Below are positions 54,024 through 62,851 of a DNA stretch of 64,000 bases, piece after piece (the first letter of the stretch is position 1; every line of letters begins with the position of its first letter). The position numbers were made by a program, and so were the translations under genes. Under the pieces are notes generated by a model, which was not told the origin of the DNA, searched no databases, and was given only the letters and a program-made list of their open reading frames with translations. This DNA is from Mycobacterium sp. ST-F2 (GTDB taxonomy: Bacteria > Actinomycetota > Actinomycetes > Mycobacteriales > Mycobacteriaceae): NCBI RefSeq assembly GCF_001905655.1, contig NZ_JMHT01000042.1, forward strand, positions 1 through 64,000. Reading direction: 5' to 3'.

Positions 54024-54590
54024 TCAGTCGCGCTTCGTCTCGTAGCGCAGCAGGACCGTGCCGCAGGGAAAGGTGCGGTTCTCCAACAGTCGCAACGAGA
54101 TCCACGACGGCAGCGTCGGGAAGAACGGGGTGCCGCCGCCGACCGCGGTGGGCACGAGCACGATCCGGAACTCGTCGACCAGCCCGGCCTGCACGACGGG
54201 CGCGGCGAGCGTCGCGCCGGCCACCTCCAGATTGCCGTCGGTCTCGGCTTTGAGTTTCGTCACCACCTCGACCGGGTCGCCGCGTTCCAGGCGGGCATTC
54301 CAGTCGACGGAATCCAGGGTGCGCGAGAACACGACCTTCGGCATGGCGCGCCAGATGCGGGCGAAGTCGACGATCATCGGCGCGGCGTCGGGGTCGGCGT
54401 CGGCGGTCGGCCAGTACGCGGACATCAGCTCGTAGAGCCGCCGGCCGTAGAACGACAGGGCCGTCTCGCGCTCGAAGTCGTTCCAGTACTGGTGCAGTTC
54501 TTCGCTCGGTTCGGACCAGTCGATGCTGCCCTGTGCGTCGGCGATGTATCCGTCCACCGACACGTTGAAGCCATAGATGAGTCTGCCCAT
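54024..54590 (-). CDS. Dihydrofolate reductase-like (RibD C-terminal) family protein
   Basis: A 188-residue NADPH-binding fold protein. It starts MGRLIYGFNVSVDGYIADAQ, continues SFYGRRLYELMSAYWPTADA and ends with GGTPFFP. This YwjB/YyaP-like branch is distinct from housekeeping DHFR and usually of unknown substrate. ATG 54590 is preferred to ATG 54623 because the fold begins there. Convergent with the LOG gene. Confidence 0.83.
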   Translation of the reverse strand: MGRLIYGFNVSVDGYIADAQGSIDWSEPSEELHQYWNDFERETALSFYGRRLYELMSAYWPTADADPDAAPMIVDFARIWRAMPKVVFSRTLDSVDWNARLERGDPVEVVTKLKAETDGNLEVAGATLAAPVVQAGLVDEFRIVLVPTAVGGGTPFFPTLPSWISLRLLENRTFPCGTVLLRYETKRD

Positions 54591-54644
54591 GTAGATCAGA
54601 CTGCACCCGGACGCAAGACTCATCGGTCGGGAACGGGGCGTGTC

Positions 54645-55289
54645 TCAGCCGAGTAGTTCCACAGACCTCTGGAGGTCGGTCACCAGGTCTCGGTAGGCGG
54701 CGTCGCGGTCGGGCGACGGCAGGCGCAGGATTGACGAGGGGTGCGCGGTGGCGATTGCCACGGCGTCGTGGTCGGGGACCGTGTCAGGCGGTAGCGGCAG
54801 CGTCTCGCCGCGATGCTGCGTGAGGCGAAAGTCGTTGCCCAGCAGCGACTGTGCCGCTGTCGCGCCAAGTAGCACGACCACGTGGGGTTCGACGGTGCGC
54901 AGCTCGGCCAGCAGCCACGGTCGGCAGGCGACCACCTCGGTTCGGTTGGGCTTCTGATGGATTCGGCGCTTGCCGCGATCGGTGGCCTTGAACTTGAAAT
55001 GCTTCACCGCGTTGGTCACGTACAGCCGGCCGCGGTCGATCCCGGCGTCCCCGAGTGCGCGGTCGAGAAGGCGGCCGGCCGGACCGACGAACGGTTGACC
55101 GCGACGGTCCTCCACGTCACCGGGCTGTTCGCCGACCAACATGATCGCGGCTGCGTCGTCGCCGGCGCCGAACACGGTCTGCTGCGCATGCTGGTACAGC
55201 GTGCATCCGTGACACTCGCCGGCCGCAGTCCGGAGCGCCGGGATGTTGAGCACCCCAGGGAGATAATCGGCTGCGCTGGTTTCGGGCAT
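54645..55289 (-). CDS. udgX: UdgX, heme-binding uracil-DNA glycosylase
   Basis: A 214-residue family-4-like uracil-DNA glycosylase that stays covalently bound to its DNA product. GEQPGD at 53-58 is the catalytic motif; KRRIHQKP at 107-114 is the UdgX-specific insertion, with His111 equivalent to the histidine that forms the covalent link in M. smegmatis UdgX. HPSSILR follows. Cys26, Cys29 and Cys122 belong to the iron-sulphur cluster. ATG 55289 gives the family length (about 209-214). Confidence 0.92.
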   Translation of the reverse strand: MPETSAADYLPGVLNIPALRTAAGECHGCTLYQHAQQTVFGAGDDAAAIMLVGEQPGDVEDRRGQPFVGPAGRLLDRALGDAGIDRGRLYVTNAVKHFKFKATDRGKRRIHQKPNRTEVVACRPWLLAELRTVEPHVVVLLGATAAQSLLGNDFRLTQHRGETLPLPPDTVPDHDAVAIATAHPSSILRLPSPDRDAAYRDLVTDLQRSVELLG

Positions 55290-55349
55290 GCTCTTGATTA
55301 CCCGGGCTCGACCGCGCCAATCGTGCCGTTCCGACGGCACGGCTGGCGC

Positions 55350-55787
55350 CTACTGGATGGACTCGGCGCGCTTCTTGACGCCGTCGGTCATGCCGCCGAA
55401 GCCCTTCTTCAGGGCGCGACCCATGATGCCGGCGACGATCGGTGACACGGGGCCGAACAGCTGGAAGTGCGAGTCGTACCGGGTGCGGCCGTCGGGCAGC
55501 GGTGTCAGGCGGTGCGAGCGTTCGCTGCGGAGCAGCCCCAGCGGGGCGGGCTTCATGTTGTAGCTGAACTCGACGCCCGGGGTGAAGGTGTTGATGAACT
55601 CGCGCTGCTTCTTGGGCGGACCGATCAGCACCACCTTCATATCGATGGGGCTGCCGGGCTCGAACGTCGACGAGCACTCGGTGACGAACGGATTCCACTC
55701 GCCGTAGCTGGCCCCGTCGGTGAGCACCTGCCAGACCACCTCGGCCGGTGCGTCGATCTCTACTGACCTGTCAATCGCGAAACTCAC
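55350..55787 (-). CDS. SRPBCC (START-like) family protein
   Basis: A 145-residue helix-grip protein: FAIDRSVEIDAPAEVVWQVL opens the domain, WNPFVTECSSTFEPGSPIDM follows and RYDSHFQLFGPVSPIVAGIM closes it. Members bind lipids or hydrophobic ligands. GTG 55787 is chosen because TACGGT on this strand (55799-55794) lies 6 nt upstream, indicating a leaderless mRNA; GTG 55793 is the alternative. Confidence 0.83.
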   Translation of the reverse strand: MSFAIDRSVEIDAPAEVVWQVLTDGASYGEWNPFVTECSSTFEPGSPIDMKVVLIGPPKKQREFINTFTPGVEFSYNMKPAPLGLLRSERSHRLTPLPDGRTRYDSHFQLFGPVSPIVAGIMGRALKKGFGGMTDGVKKRAESIQ

Positions 55788-55793
55788 AGACAC

Positions 55794-55799
55794 ACCGTA
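55794..55799 (-). promoter_or_regulatory. -10 box for leaderless SRPBCC transcript
   Basis: TACGGT on the minus strand fits TANNNT and is spaced 6 nt from GTG 55787. Confidence 0.45.
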
Positions 55800-55945
55800 C
55801 GGGAGCGGGTGTACACCTGCCGACAACTGTCCACTCATCGGCCCCGCTGCCGCAGAGGTATGCGAACGGCCGGGGTCTGGCCATCCGGCGGGGCTTCGGC
55901 ACCGAACCACTTTTGACGGCTCGGTAGAACGGGAAGGAGCGTGAT

Positions 55946-56530
55946 GTGCTGAATCAGATGCGAACGTTCACTACGCAGTTGTTGGGGCCAGTCACGTCCA
56001 CGGTCGGGATTCGGAGTGGGGTCGAGGAGCCACCCTACGATGCGGAGACGTTGGCAGGTGAGGTGCAGATTCGCAGGTACGGCCGTCGAATCGCCGCTCA
56101 AATCACGGTGGACGGAGATGAGGAAGACGCGCGCAGCGCGGGATTCCGCAGATTGGCCGCCTACATCTTCGGCGCCAATTACCAGGGCGATCGAATCGCG
56201 ATGACCGCGCCGGTCGGGCAGCGTGGCAGTCCGGCCGGCGGTTGGGTCATCCGGTTCTTCATGCCGGCAGGATCGACGCTGGGGTCGCTGCCGGTACCCG
56301 AGGACGAGCGCGTCGAGCTGGTGCAGCTTCCGGCGGAAACCGTTGCAGTGCTGCGCTTCAGCGGCGATCGTGGGGTCGACAGCATCGCCCGGCACACCGA
56401 TCAGCTGCGCGACACGCTCCGCGACTACGGATTCGCAACGGCCGGCGACCCGTCGGCCTGGTTCTACGACCCGCCGTGGACTCTGCCGTGCCGGCGTCGC
56501 AACGAGATCGCGATTCCCATCGAAACTTGA
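55946..56530 (+). CDS. SOUL heme-binding family protein
   Basis: A 194-residue protein of the SOUL/HBP family, which binds heme or porphyrins. Family blocks are ETLAGEVQIRRYGRRIAAQI, FRRLAAYIFGANYQGDRIAM followed by TAPV, and a DPSAWFYDPPWTLPCRRRNE end. GGAAGGAG 9 nt before GTG 55946 supports the start. A TspO gene follows after 60 nt, so both probably handle tetrapyrroles. Confidence 0.9.
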   Translation: MLNQMRTFTTQLLGPVTSTVGIRSGVEEPPYDAETLAGEVQIRRYGRRIAAQITVDGDEEDARSAGFRRLAAYIFGANYQGDRIAMTAPVGQRGSPAGGWVIRFFMPAGSTLGSLPVPEDERVELVQLPAETVAVLRFSGDRGVDSIARHTDQLRDTLRDYGFATAGDPSAWFYDPPWTLPCRRRNEIAIPIET

Positions 56531-56590
56531 CCGCGCTGCAGCCTGCCCGATTGACCACGTCCTCAACCCACCGCACAGGAGCCTCAGACC

Positions 56591-57079
56591 ATGAAACCGA
56601 AAACCATGGGCGCCACCGCCGCTGCTGTCCTTGCCACCGCCGTTGCGGGCGGAGCGGCATCGGGCCCAGCTGTTGCCTCGCCGTGGTACGCGCGCCTGCG
56701 CAAGCCGAGCTATCAGCCGCCCCGGCAGGCGTTCCCCATCGTCTGGCCGCTGCTGTACGCGGACATCGCTGTCGTGTCAGCCGACACGCTCGACCGCTTG
56801 AGCGACGAGGAAGACACGCGAGCCGCCCGCCGTTTCGGTGCCGCACTCGCGGTCAATCTGGGGCTCAACGCCAGCTGGTCGTGGATCTTCTTCAATCGTC
56901 ATCGGCTCGGTGCGGCGGCACTGACCGCTGCCGCACTGACGGTCAGCAGCGCCGATCTGACGCGTCGCGCCGTTGCGGTACGGCAGCAGCGCGCGGCGCC
57001 GCTGGCCGCCTATCCGGCCTGGTGCGCTTTCGCGACCGTACTGTCCACGCACATCTGGTGGATCAATCGGCGCCGCTGA
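56591..57079 (+). CDS. TspO/MBR tetrapyrrole-binding membrane protein
   Basis: A 162-residue protein of the TspO family. WYARLRKPSYQPPRQAFPIV with WPLLY is the family signature; five hydrophobic segments are expected, with NLGLNASWSWIFFNRHRLGA as the second conserved block. Known members bind porphyrins and cholesterol and respond to stress. It sits with the SOUL gene, a functional match. Confidence 0.85.
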   Translation: MKPKTMGATAAAVLATAVAGGAASGPAVASPWYARLRKPSYQPPRQAFPIVWPLLYADIAVVSADTLDRLSDEEDTRAARRFGAALAVNLGLNASWSWIFFNRHRLGAAALTAAALTVSSADLTRRAVAVRQQRAAPLAAYPAWCAFATVLSTHIWWINRRR

Positions 57080-57093
57080 CGTAGCGGCAGTCG

Positions 57094-58593
57094 TTAGGCG
57101 GCGCGGGTCCGCTCCTTCTGCGCTTCGGCCGCGATGTTCTTGATCATGCCGGTGAAGATGATGCCGTGAAACGGCATCAGGGCGTACCAATACAGCCGCC
57201 CGGCAAGGCCTTTGGGAAAGAAGATGGCGCGTTGGTGAAGTCGGGTGGAGTTCCCGTGGGCCTGTAGTTCCCATTGCAGCCAGGCTTTCCCGGGGGCGCG
57301 CATCTCGGCGCGCAGCCGCAGCAGGTGCGGCCGTTCGATGCGCTCGACGCGCCAGAAGTCGAGGGCGTCGCCGGTGTAGAGGGTGTTCGGGTTGCGCCGG
57401 CCGCGCGCGAGGCCGACGCCCCCGGTCAGTACGTCGAGCCACCCGCGGATGGTCCAGGCGAGCGGAAACGAGTACCAACCCCGTTCACCGCCGATGCCCT
57501 CGACGACCCGCCACACCTGGTCGATGGCGGCGTCGCTGTCGATGCTGCGGTCGTCGGTGTAGATGGCGTCGCCGGTCCAGCTGGGATCGGAAGGCAGGGG
57601 ATCGGCGGGTGCGCCGGTCGGCGAGGCGTTGGCCCACGTGGTTTCCACTTCGCCGTTCTTGATGCGCCGCAGCGCCAGCCTGACGGCTTCGCGGTATCCG
57701 GTGGTGCCGCCGGGCGGGGGCGGGATGACGGCATCGATATCGTGCTCGGCGACCACCGCGTCGGTGCTCAGGGACTCGATCAGGGCGCGGCCGATCTGCG
57801 GTGGCACCGGGGTCACCAGCCCGATCCACAATCCGGCGAGTTTGGGTGTGAGAACCGGCAGGACCAGGATTCTGCGTTTGGCCAGTCCGGCGATGTCGGC
57901 ATAGATCTGCATCATCTCGCCGTAGCGCAGGACGTCGGGTCCGCCGATGTCGTAGGTGCGGGAGCGCGGCAGCTCGGCGGTGGCGGCGGCCAGCAGGTAG
58001 TACAGGACGTCGCGGATGGCGATGGGCTGGATGCGGTTGTTGACCCAGCGCGGCGTTGTCATCACGGGTAGCCGGTTGGTCAGGTGGCGGATCATTTCGA
58101 AAGAGGCCGAGCCGGAACCGATGACCACGCCGGCCTGCAGCACGAAAGTCGGGACTCCGGAACTGATCAGGATTTCTCCGACCTGGCTGCGGGACCGTAG
58201 GTGGGTGGACAGCCGATCAGATTCGGTGTGGAGTCCGCTGAGGTAGACGATGCGTTTGACGTTGGCGCAGCGCGCCGCGGACGCGAGATTCTCCGCGCTC
58301 CGGCGTTCGGCTTCGGTGAATTCGCCGTGGTTACCCATCGAGTGCACGAGGTAGTAGATGACGTCGATGTCGCGGCAGGCGTCGCCGAGGGTGTCCGCAT
58401 CGGTGAGGTCGCCTCGCACCACCTCCACATCGGCCGCCCAGGGCACGTCACTGATCTTGTCCGGATTGCGTGCCATCACGCGCACCCGATGACCGGACTC
58501 GATGACACGCGGCACCAAACGCCCGCCGATGTAGCCGGTGGCGCCCGTGACCAGTACGCGCAACGACGGGGTGTGTTGATTGACGTCTGTCAC
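57094..58593 (-). CDS. SDR/NmrA-like oxidoreductase with C-terminal DUF2867
   Basis: A 499-residue two-domain protein. The N-terminal atypical short-chain dehydrogenase has VLVTGATGYIGGRLVPRVIE (NAD(P)-binding) and VIYYLVHSMG; the C-terminal 150 residues are DUF2867 (SFPLAWTIRGWLDVLTGGVG; LYWYALMPFHGIIFTGM). Common in mycobacteria with unknown substrate. Convergent with TspO across 14 nt. Confidence 0.87.
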   Translation of the reverse strand: MTDVNQHTPSLRVLVTGATGYIGGRLVPRVIESGHRVRVMARNPDKISDVPWAADVEVVRGDLTDADTLGDACRDIDVIYYLVHSMGNHGEFTEAERRSAENLASAARCANVKRIVYLSGLHTESDRLSTHLRSRSQVGEILISSGVPTFVLQAGVVIGSGSASFEMIRHLTNRLPVMTTPRWVNNRIQPIAIRDVLYYLLAAATAELPRSRTYDIGGPDVLRYGEMMQIYADIAGLAKRRILVLPVLTPKLAGLWIGLVTPVPPQIGRALIESLSTDAVVAEHDIDAVIPPPPGGTTGYREAVRLALRRIKNGEVETTWANASPTGAPADPLPSDPSWTGDAIYTDDRSIDSDAAIDQVWRVVEGIGGERGWYSFPLAWTIRGWLDVLTGGVGLARGRRNPNTLYTGDALDFWRVERIERPHLLRLRAEMRAPGKAWLQWELQAHGNSTRLHQRAIFFPKGLAGRLYWYALMPFHGIIFTGMIKNIAAEAQKERTRAA

Positions 58594-58789
58594 TGATTCT
58601 CCTCGGCTACGGCTTCACGTTGCTGTCATGGCATTCCCCGAAACTGCCCGTTCCTACCCAGTGATTCGGAGGCCGGCCGCGCGCGGATGGCCGGCATTCG
58701 ACGCCGGATTGTTTACTCCGAACGCGGATGGGGCATTCCGGTGCGGACATGCCGTAGGTGCGGTGTCCGTCTTGGAAAGGTCCGGCCAT

Positions 58790-58939
58790 ATGACGATCGA
58801 TTACGACAGCCCGCAGCAGCTGGTTCGCACGCCGCAGCAGGTCAATGAATTCATCTGTACCCGTTGCATTCACGTTCGACAGCTCAGCGAATTGGCGGCT
58901 GATCGATCGCTGGGCCGCATTTGTCGCGAGTGCGCCTGA
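58790..58939 (+). CDS. Short zinc-ribbon protein resembling the DUF4193 C-terminus
   Basis: A 49-residue protein starting MTIDYDSPQQ and ending with FICTRCIHVRQLSELA and ICRECA, two CxxC pairs forming a zinc ribbon. It joins a DUF4193-like first ten residues to the DUF4193 C-terminal ribbon and lacks the roughly 50-residue middle of that family (about 98 residues), so it is a shortened paralogue or a deletion product. GGAAAGG upstream supports ATG 58790. Confidence 0.6.
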   Translation: MTIDYDSPQQLVRTPQQVNEFICTRCIHVRQLSELAADRSLGRICRECA

Positions 58940-58978
58940 TCGAGATCGCCTGGGCGGCCGACTCGACCCACCCGCGCT

Positions 58979-58984
58979 AGCCTG
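58979..58984 (+). promoter_or_regulatory. -10 box for leaderless nitroreductase transcript
   Basis: TAGCCT is 6 nt before ATG 58991; no ribosome binding site is seen. Confidence 0.5.
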
Positions 58985-58990
58985 GCGACC

Positions 58991-59341
58991 ATGTCCAGCA
59001 CGTTTTTCGACAACCCGGTCGCGCGAGCTCTCAACAAGGCGGCGGTCGGTCTGACCACGGTTCCCGTCGTCGGTGACATCGTCGGCCGCAGTCTGGTAGA
59101 GATCCGCTACACGGGTCGCAAGTCGGGCCGCAGTTTCCAGACTCCCGTGAACTACCGGCTGTCCGGTGACGAGGTCATCATCGGCGTGATGTCCCCGGAC
59201 TCCAAGAGTTGGTGGCGCAATTTTCTCGGCGATGGCGGCCCCATCACGCTGCTCAACTTTCGCGGCACCGACCGTGCCGGACACGCGATCGCGTCGCCCG
59301 ACGACAAGGGACGGGTCACGGTCCGGGTCAAGCTGGACTGA
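58991..59341 (+). CDS. Deazaflavin-dependent nitroreductase/quinone reductase (Ddn-like)
   Basis: A 116-residue split-barrel protein of the F420H2-dependent Ddn family (DUF385). VEIRYTGRKSGRSFQTPVNY and SKSWWRNFLGDGGPI are the signature. The short size lacks the N-terminal helix extension of Ddn itself. These enzymes reduce quinones or nitro compounds using F420, a mycobacterial cofactor. Confidence 0.85.
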   Translation: MSSTFFDNPVARALNKAAVGLTTVPVVGDIVGRSLVEIRYTGRKSGRSFQTPVNYRLSGDEVIIGVMSPDSKSWWRNFLGDGGPITLLNFRGTDRAGHAIASPDDKGRVTVRVKLD

Positions 59342-59436
59342 GCGTCGACTCGACGCCCTCAGTTGACCGGAGCGCATGAACGCCGCGGCGGTGGAGTGGC
59401 ATGATCCCGGTGTCGACATCCGCAGGAGGCGAGAAC

Positions 59437-60354
59437 GTGCCGCTGGCTCATGTCCCGGGTACCGCCGGTCTGGCGATCGGGATCGGAGACCCCGCCGGCG
59501 ATGACGCCGAGGTCTGGTTGCAGCAAGCGACTTTCACGTTGGTCGACCGCCCATGCGCGGACCGCAGAACCGTGCAGGTGCCCGATGTCGACGCGGCGCT
59601 GGCGCAGATCACCGAACGCGTCGAGTCGTGGCCGCAGACGGCCGCGGTGTGCGACGACGTACTGCGGGCGTTCGACCCAGCAGCGCCGACGTTCGCCGGG
59701 ATCATCACCGAATCGCTGGCGTATTCGACGATGCAGTCCGGCGCGGAGTTCGCCCGTTGGCTGGCCGAGCGCGGACCGAAAACCGTTCCGCTGCTCCCGG
59801 ATCCGGTGGTGTCGGACCGCGACGGCGACACGCTGCACGTGGCCTTCAACCGCCCGCAGCGGCACAACGCGTTCTCGACCGATGCGCGGGCGGCACTTCT
59901 CGAGGCGCTGGAGGTCGCTCGTCTGGACACCTCGGTGACCGCCCTGGTGCTCACCGGGAACGGCCCGTCCTTCTGCAGCGGCGGCGACCTCGCCGAATTC
60001 GGGACGTTCGACGATCCGGCGTCGGCACACCTGGCCCGCACACGCTTCAGCCCGGCCCTGGTACTCGACGAGATCACCGCGCGATTGGGCGCGGCGTGCC
60101 AGGCCGTGGTTCACGGCCAGGTGCTGGGTAGCGGCCTGGAGATGGCCGCGTTCTGCGGGCACGTCACCTGCCACCCGGACGCCACCCTCGGCCTGCCGGA
60201 GCTGGCGCTGGGACTGATCCCCGGCGCGGGCGGCACGGTGAGCATCACCCGCCGGATCGGCCGCTGGCGCACAGCGTATTTGGTGCTGTCCGGGGCGACG
60301 ATCGACGCGGCGACGGCGCTGGACTGGGGCTTGGTCGATGCGGTTCGTGCGTGA
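59437..60354 (+). CDS. Enoyl-CoA hydratase/isomerase family protein
   Basis: A 305-residue crotonase-fold protein. HVAFNRPQRHNAFSTDARAA and VLTGNGPSFCSGGDLAEFG form the CoA-binding and oxyanion region; GLPELALGLIPGAGGTVSIT is the second oxyanion and catalytic segment. About 120 extra N-terminal residues precede the fold and are unrecognised. GTG 59437 is used because AGGAGG (59424-59429) lies 7 nt upstream. It overlaps the CoA-transferase gene by 4 nt. Confidence 0.87.
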   Translation: MPLAHVPGTAGLAIGIGDPAGDDAEVWLQQATFTLVDRPCADRRTVQVPDVDAALAQITERVESWPQTAAVCDDVLRAFDPAAPTFAGIITESLAYSTMQSGAEFARWLAERGPKTVPLLPDPVVSDRDGDTLHVAFNRPQRHNAFSTDARAALLEALEVARLDTSVTALVLTGNGPSFCSGGDLAEFGTFDDPASAHLARTRFSPALVLDEITARLGAACQAVVHGQVLGSGLEMAAFCGHVTCHPDATLGLPELALGLIPGAGGTVSITRRIGRWRTAYLVLSGATIDAATALDWGLVDAVRA

Positions 60355-61553
60355 GTGACGAGGCGGCGCGGGACTGGTCGGCCAGCGGGTTGGCCGCGCT
60401 GACGGGCCTACCCGACGGGCCACCGGACGTCAGTCGTGCGGCGGTATTGAGTCGGGCTGGGGCGGTCGCGTCCACGCTGTCCGGGCAACTCGGCATCGCG
60501 GTTGATGCCGCGGAACTCCTCGCGGGACGGGCCGCGTTGTCGGGACTGCACCGGCGGGGACGGATCAGCGCCGGGGGCGCCACGCGGCTGATCGCCGGCA
60601 GGGACGGCTGGTTCGCCCTGACGCTTGCGCGGCCTGACGACGTCGCTGCGGTGCCGGCGCTCCTCGAATCCGAGGTGCCGGTTGAGCATGTGTGGTCGGC
60701 GATCATCGAGTGGGCCGGTCGTCGCCAGGTCGCCGCTGTCGCCGAGCGCGCACGTCTGCTGGGCCTTCCGGTCGGCGTGCAGGCGGAGACCACTGCCTCC
60801 GCACCGGTGGTGCGTCGACACGGCGCCCGAAACCCATTCCAGGACTACGGCCGGTTGCTTGTGGTCGACCTGTCCTCGATGTGGGCAGGCCCGCTGTGTG
60901 GGCAGCTGCTGGCCCGGGCCGGCGCGACGGTGATCAAGGTGGAGAGCCCGTCGCGGCCGGATGGCACCCGGCAGGGCGAACCACGATTCTTCGACTGGAT
61001 GAACGCCGGAAAGCTTTGTTATGCCACTGATTTCGGCCAGCCGGCGGAGCTGCGACAGTTGTTGTCCGTGGCCGATGTGGTGATCGAATCGTCGCGCCCG
61101 GACGCACTCGTGCACCGGGGCCTAGGGCCGGAAGACGTCCCGGCGCGGGATGGCCGGGTGTGGCTGCGGGTCACCGGCCACGGTACGGAAGGGGCCCACG
61201 CCCACTGGGTGGGGTTCGGTGATGATGCCGCGGTATCCGGGGGTCTGGTCGGCTCCGATCCAGCCGGCAGCGGACCGGTGTTCTGCGGTGACGCGATCGC
61301 CGATCCGCTGACGGGGATGCATGCCGCGCTTGCGATGGCGAAATCGCTGCGGCGCGGTGGTGGAGAGGTCATCGAGATCGCCCTGGCAGCGGTGGCGGCC
61401 GAATACGCCGCGCTACCGCTGACCGGTGGTGACTGCGTAGATCCAGTGGTCGAACCGATGGCGCCCGTGCTCTCGTCGCACGCCCGCGAGTTGGGCGCCG
61501 ACAACGCGCAGGTTCGGGACATCGTGCAGGAAAGGGCTTCCGGGGCATGCTGA
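60351..61553 (+). CDS. CaiB/BaiF-type class III CoA-transferase
   Basis: A 400-residue protein. LLVVDLSSMWAGPLCGQLLA, GATVIKVESPSRPDGTR and DVVIESSRPDALVHRGLGPE are family III CoA-transferase blocks, placed in the middle of the chain after a helical 160-residue N-terminus. Usual family order begins with the CoA-binding block, so the arrangement is atypical. Overlaps the preceding and following genes by 4-7 nt. Confidence 0.82.
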   Translation: MSDEAARDWSASGLAALTGLPDGPPDVSRAAVLSRAGAVASTLSGQLGIAVDAAELLAGRAALSGLHRRGRISAGGATRLIAGRDGWFALTLARPDDVAAVPALLESEVPVEHVWSAIIEWAGRRQVAAVAERARLLGLPVGVQAETTASAPVVRRHGARNPFQDYGRLLVVDLSSMWAGPLCGQLLARAGATVIKVESPSRPDGTRQGEPRFFDWMNAGKLCYATDFGQPAELRQLLSVADVVIESSRPDALVHRGLGPEDVPARDGRVWLRVTGHGTEGAHAHWVGFGDDAAVSGGLVGSDPAGSGPVFCGDAIADPLTGMHAALAMAKSLRRGGGEVIEIALAAVAAEYAALPLTGGDCVDPVVEPMAPVLSSHARELGADNAQVRDIVQERASGAC

Positions 61554-62851
61554 TTCAACGAGCTACGCTGCTCGACGGCCGGACGGTCGATATCCGGCTG
61601 GGCCGGCGACTCGATGCCATTGCGGACAGTCTCGAGCCGATGGCAGGCGAGGACGTTCTCGACGCGGCCGGCGGCACCGTCATCCCGGGGCTCCACGACC
61701 ATCACGTTCACTTGCGTTCGGCGGCAGCGGCATTGACGTCGGTGCGAGTCGGCCCCGGAGAGGTGCGCAGCCGCGACGCGCTGCGTGCGGTCCTGGCGCG
61801 GGCCGACGTCGGCGTGGACGGTTGGATTCGGGCGGTCGGCTATCACGAGGCGGTCGCGGGTCCGCTGGATCGTGCGGTGCTGGACGAGGTGTCACCGCAT
61901 GTGCCGGTGCGCGTCCAGCACCGCAGCGGAGTGCTGTGGACACTGAACTCTCCGGGGCTGATGGCCGTCGGCCTGCCCGACCACCCCGACGGCCGGTTGC
62001 GGAGCGCGGACCCGGGCTGGACGCACGCGTTGCAGCGCAACGACGCCGGGCTCGGCGAGATCAGCCGGCGTCTCTCCGCGTTCGGTGTCACCGGTGTCAC
62101 CGACGCGACCCCCGACCTCACCGCCGAGGATGTGTTGGACTTCGCCGAGGCGCGCCGCCACGGCGAACTGCGCCAGCGCGTCGAAGTCCTGGCACCCGCC
62201 AAGCGCATTCTGCACGACGACGATCTGGACCTCGACGCACTCGCCGACTGGATCGCCGCTCGGCACAGTCAGGGCGGAATCGTTGCGCTGCATTGTGTTA
62301 CGGCCATGCAACTGGTCGTCACGATCGCCGCCCTGCGACAGGCGGGGGCGCGCGCCGGGGATCGCATCGAGCACGGCGCCGTCATCCCCGACGACTGTCT
62401 GGGCGAGTTGCGTGACCTCGGCGTGCTCGTCGTGACCCAGCCGAACTTCGTCGCCGAGCGCGGCGAGCAGTACCTCATCGACGTATCCGCGGACGAGCAC
62501 TGCCAGCTGTGGCGCGTGGCGTCGCTGTGCGGCGCGCAGATACCCGTCGCGCTGTCCACCGATATGCCCTTCGGGGATGCCGATCCGTGGGCGGCGATGC
62601 GTGCCGCGGTGCACCGCAGCACGCCCGCCGGCAGCGTGCTCGGGGCGAATGAAAGCATCGACGCCGCAACGGCATTGGGCATGTTCCTCGGCACACCCGA
62701 GCAGCCGCACGTGCCCCGGCAGCTGACGGTGGGCATGCCTGCGGACCTGTGCCTGCTGGCCGCCCCACCGCGCGACGTCCTGGCCGCGCTGGACGCCTCG
62801 CTGGTGGCGGCCACTGTCTACGACGGCGCGGTGGTGTACCAGGCGGGCTAG
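61547..62851 (+). CDS. Amidohydrolase-family protein (YtcJ-like)
   Basis: A 434-residue metal-dependent hydrolase. GLHDHHVHLRSA is the HxH metal site; IVALHCVTAMQLVVTIAAL and DRIEHGAVIPDD carry the further histidines; ALSTDMPFGDADPWAAMRAA is the Asp block typical of YtcJ/AepA-like enzymes. The overlap with the CoA-transferase and hydratase genes suggests a catabolic route ending in CoA-linked breakdown of a cyclic amide or ester; the substrate is not deducible. Confidence 0.85.
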   Translation: MLIQRATLLDGRTVDIRLGRRLDAIADSLEPMAGEDVLDAAGGTVIPGLHDHHVHLRSAAAALTSVRVGPGEVRSRDALRAVLARADVGVDGWIRAVGYHEAVAGPLDRAVLDEVSPHVPVRVQHRSGVLWTLNSPGLMAVGLPDHPDGRLRSADPGWTHALQRNDAGLGEISRRLSAFGVTGVTDATPDLTAEDVLDFAEARRHGELRQRVEVLAPAKRILHDDDLDLDALADWIAARHSQGGIVALHCVTAMQLVVTIAALRQAGARAGDRIEHGAVIPDDCLGELRDLGVLVVTQPNFVAERGEQYLIDVSADEHCQLWRVASLCGAQIPVALSTDMPFGDADPWAAMRAAVHRSTPAGSVLGANESIDAATALGMFLGTPEQPHVPRQLTVGMPADLCLLAAPPRDVLAALDASLVAATVYDGAVVYQAG

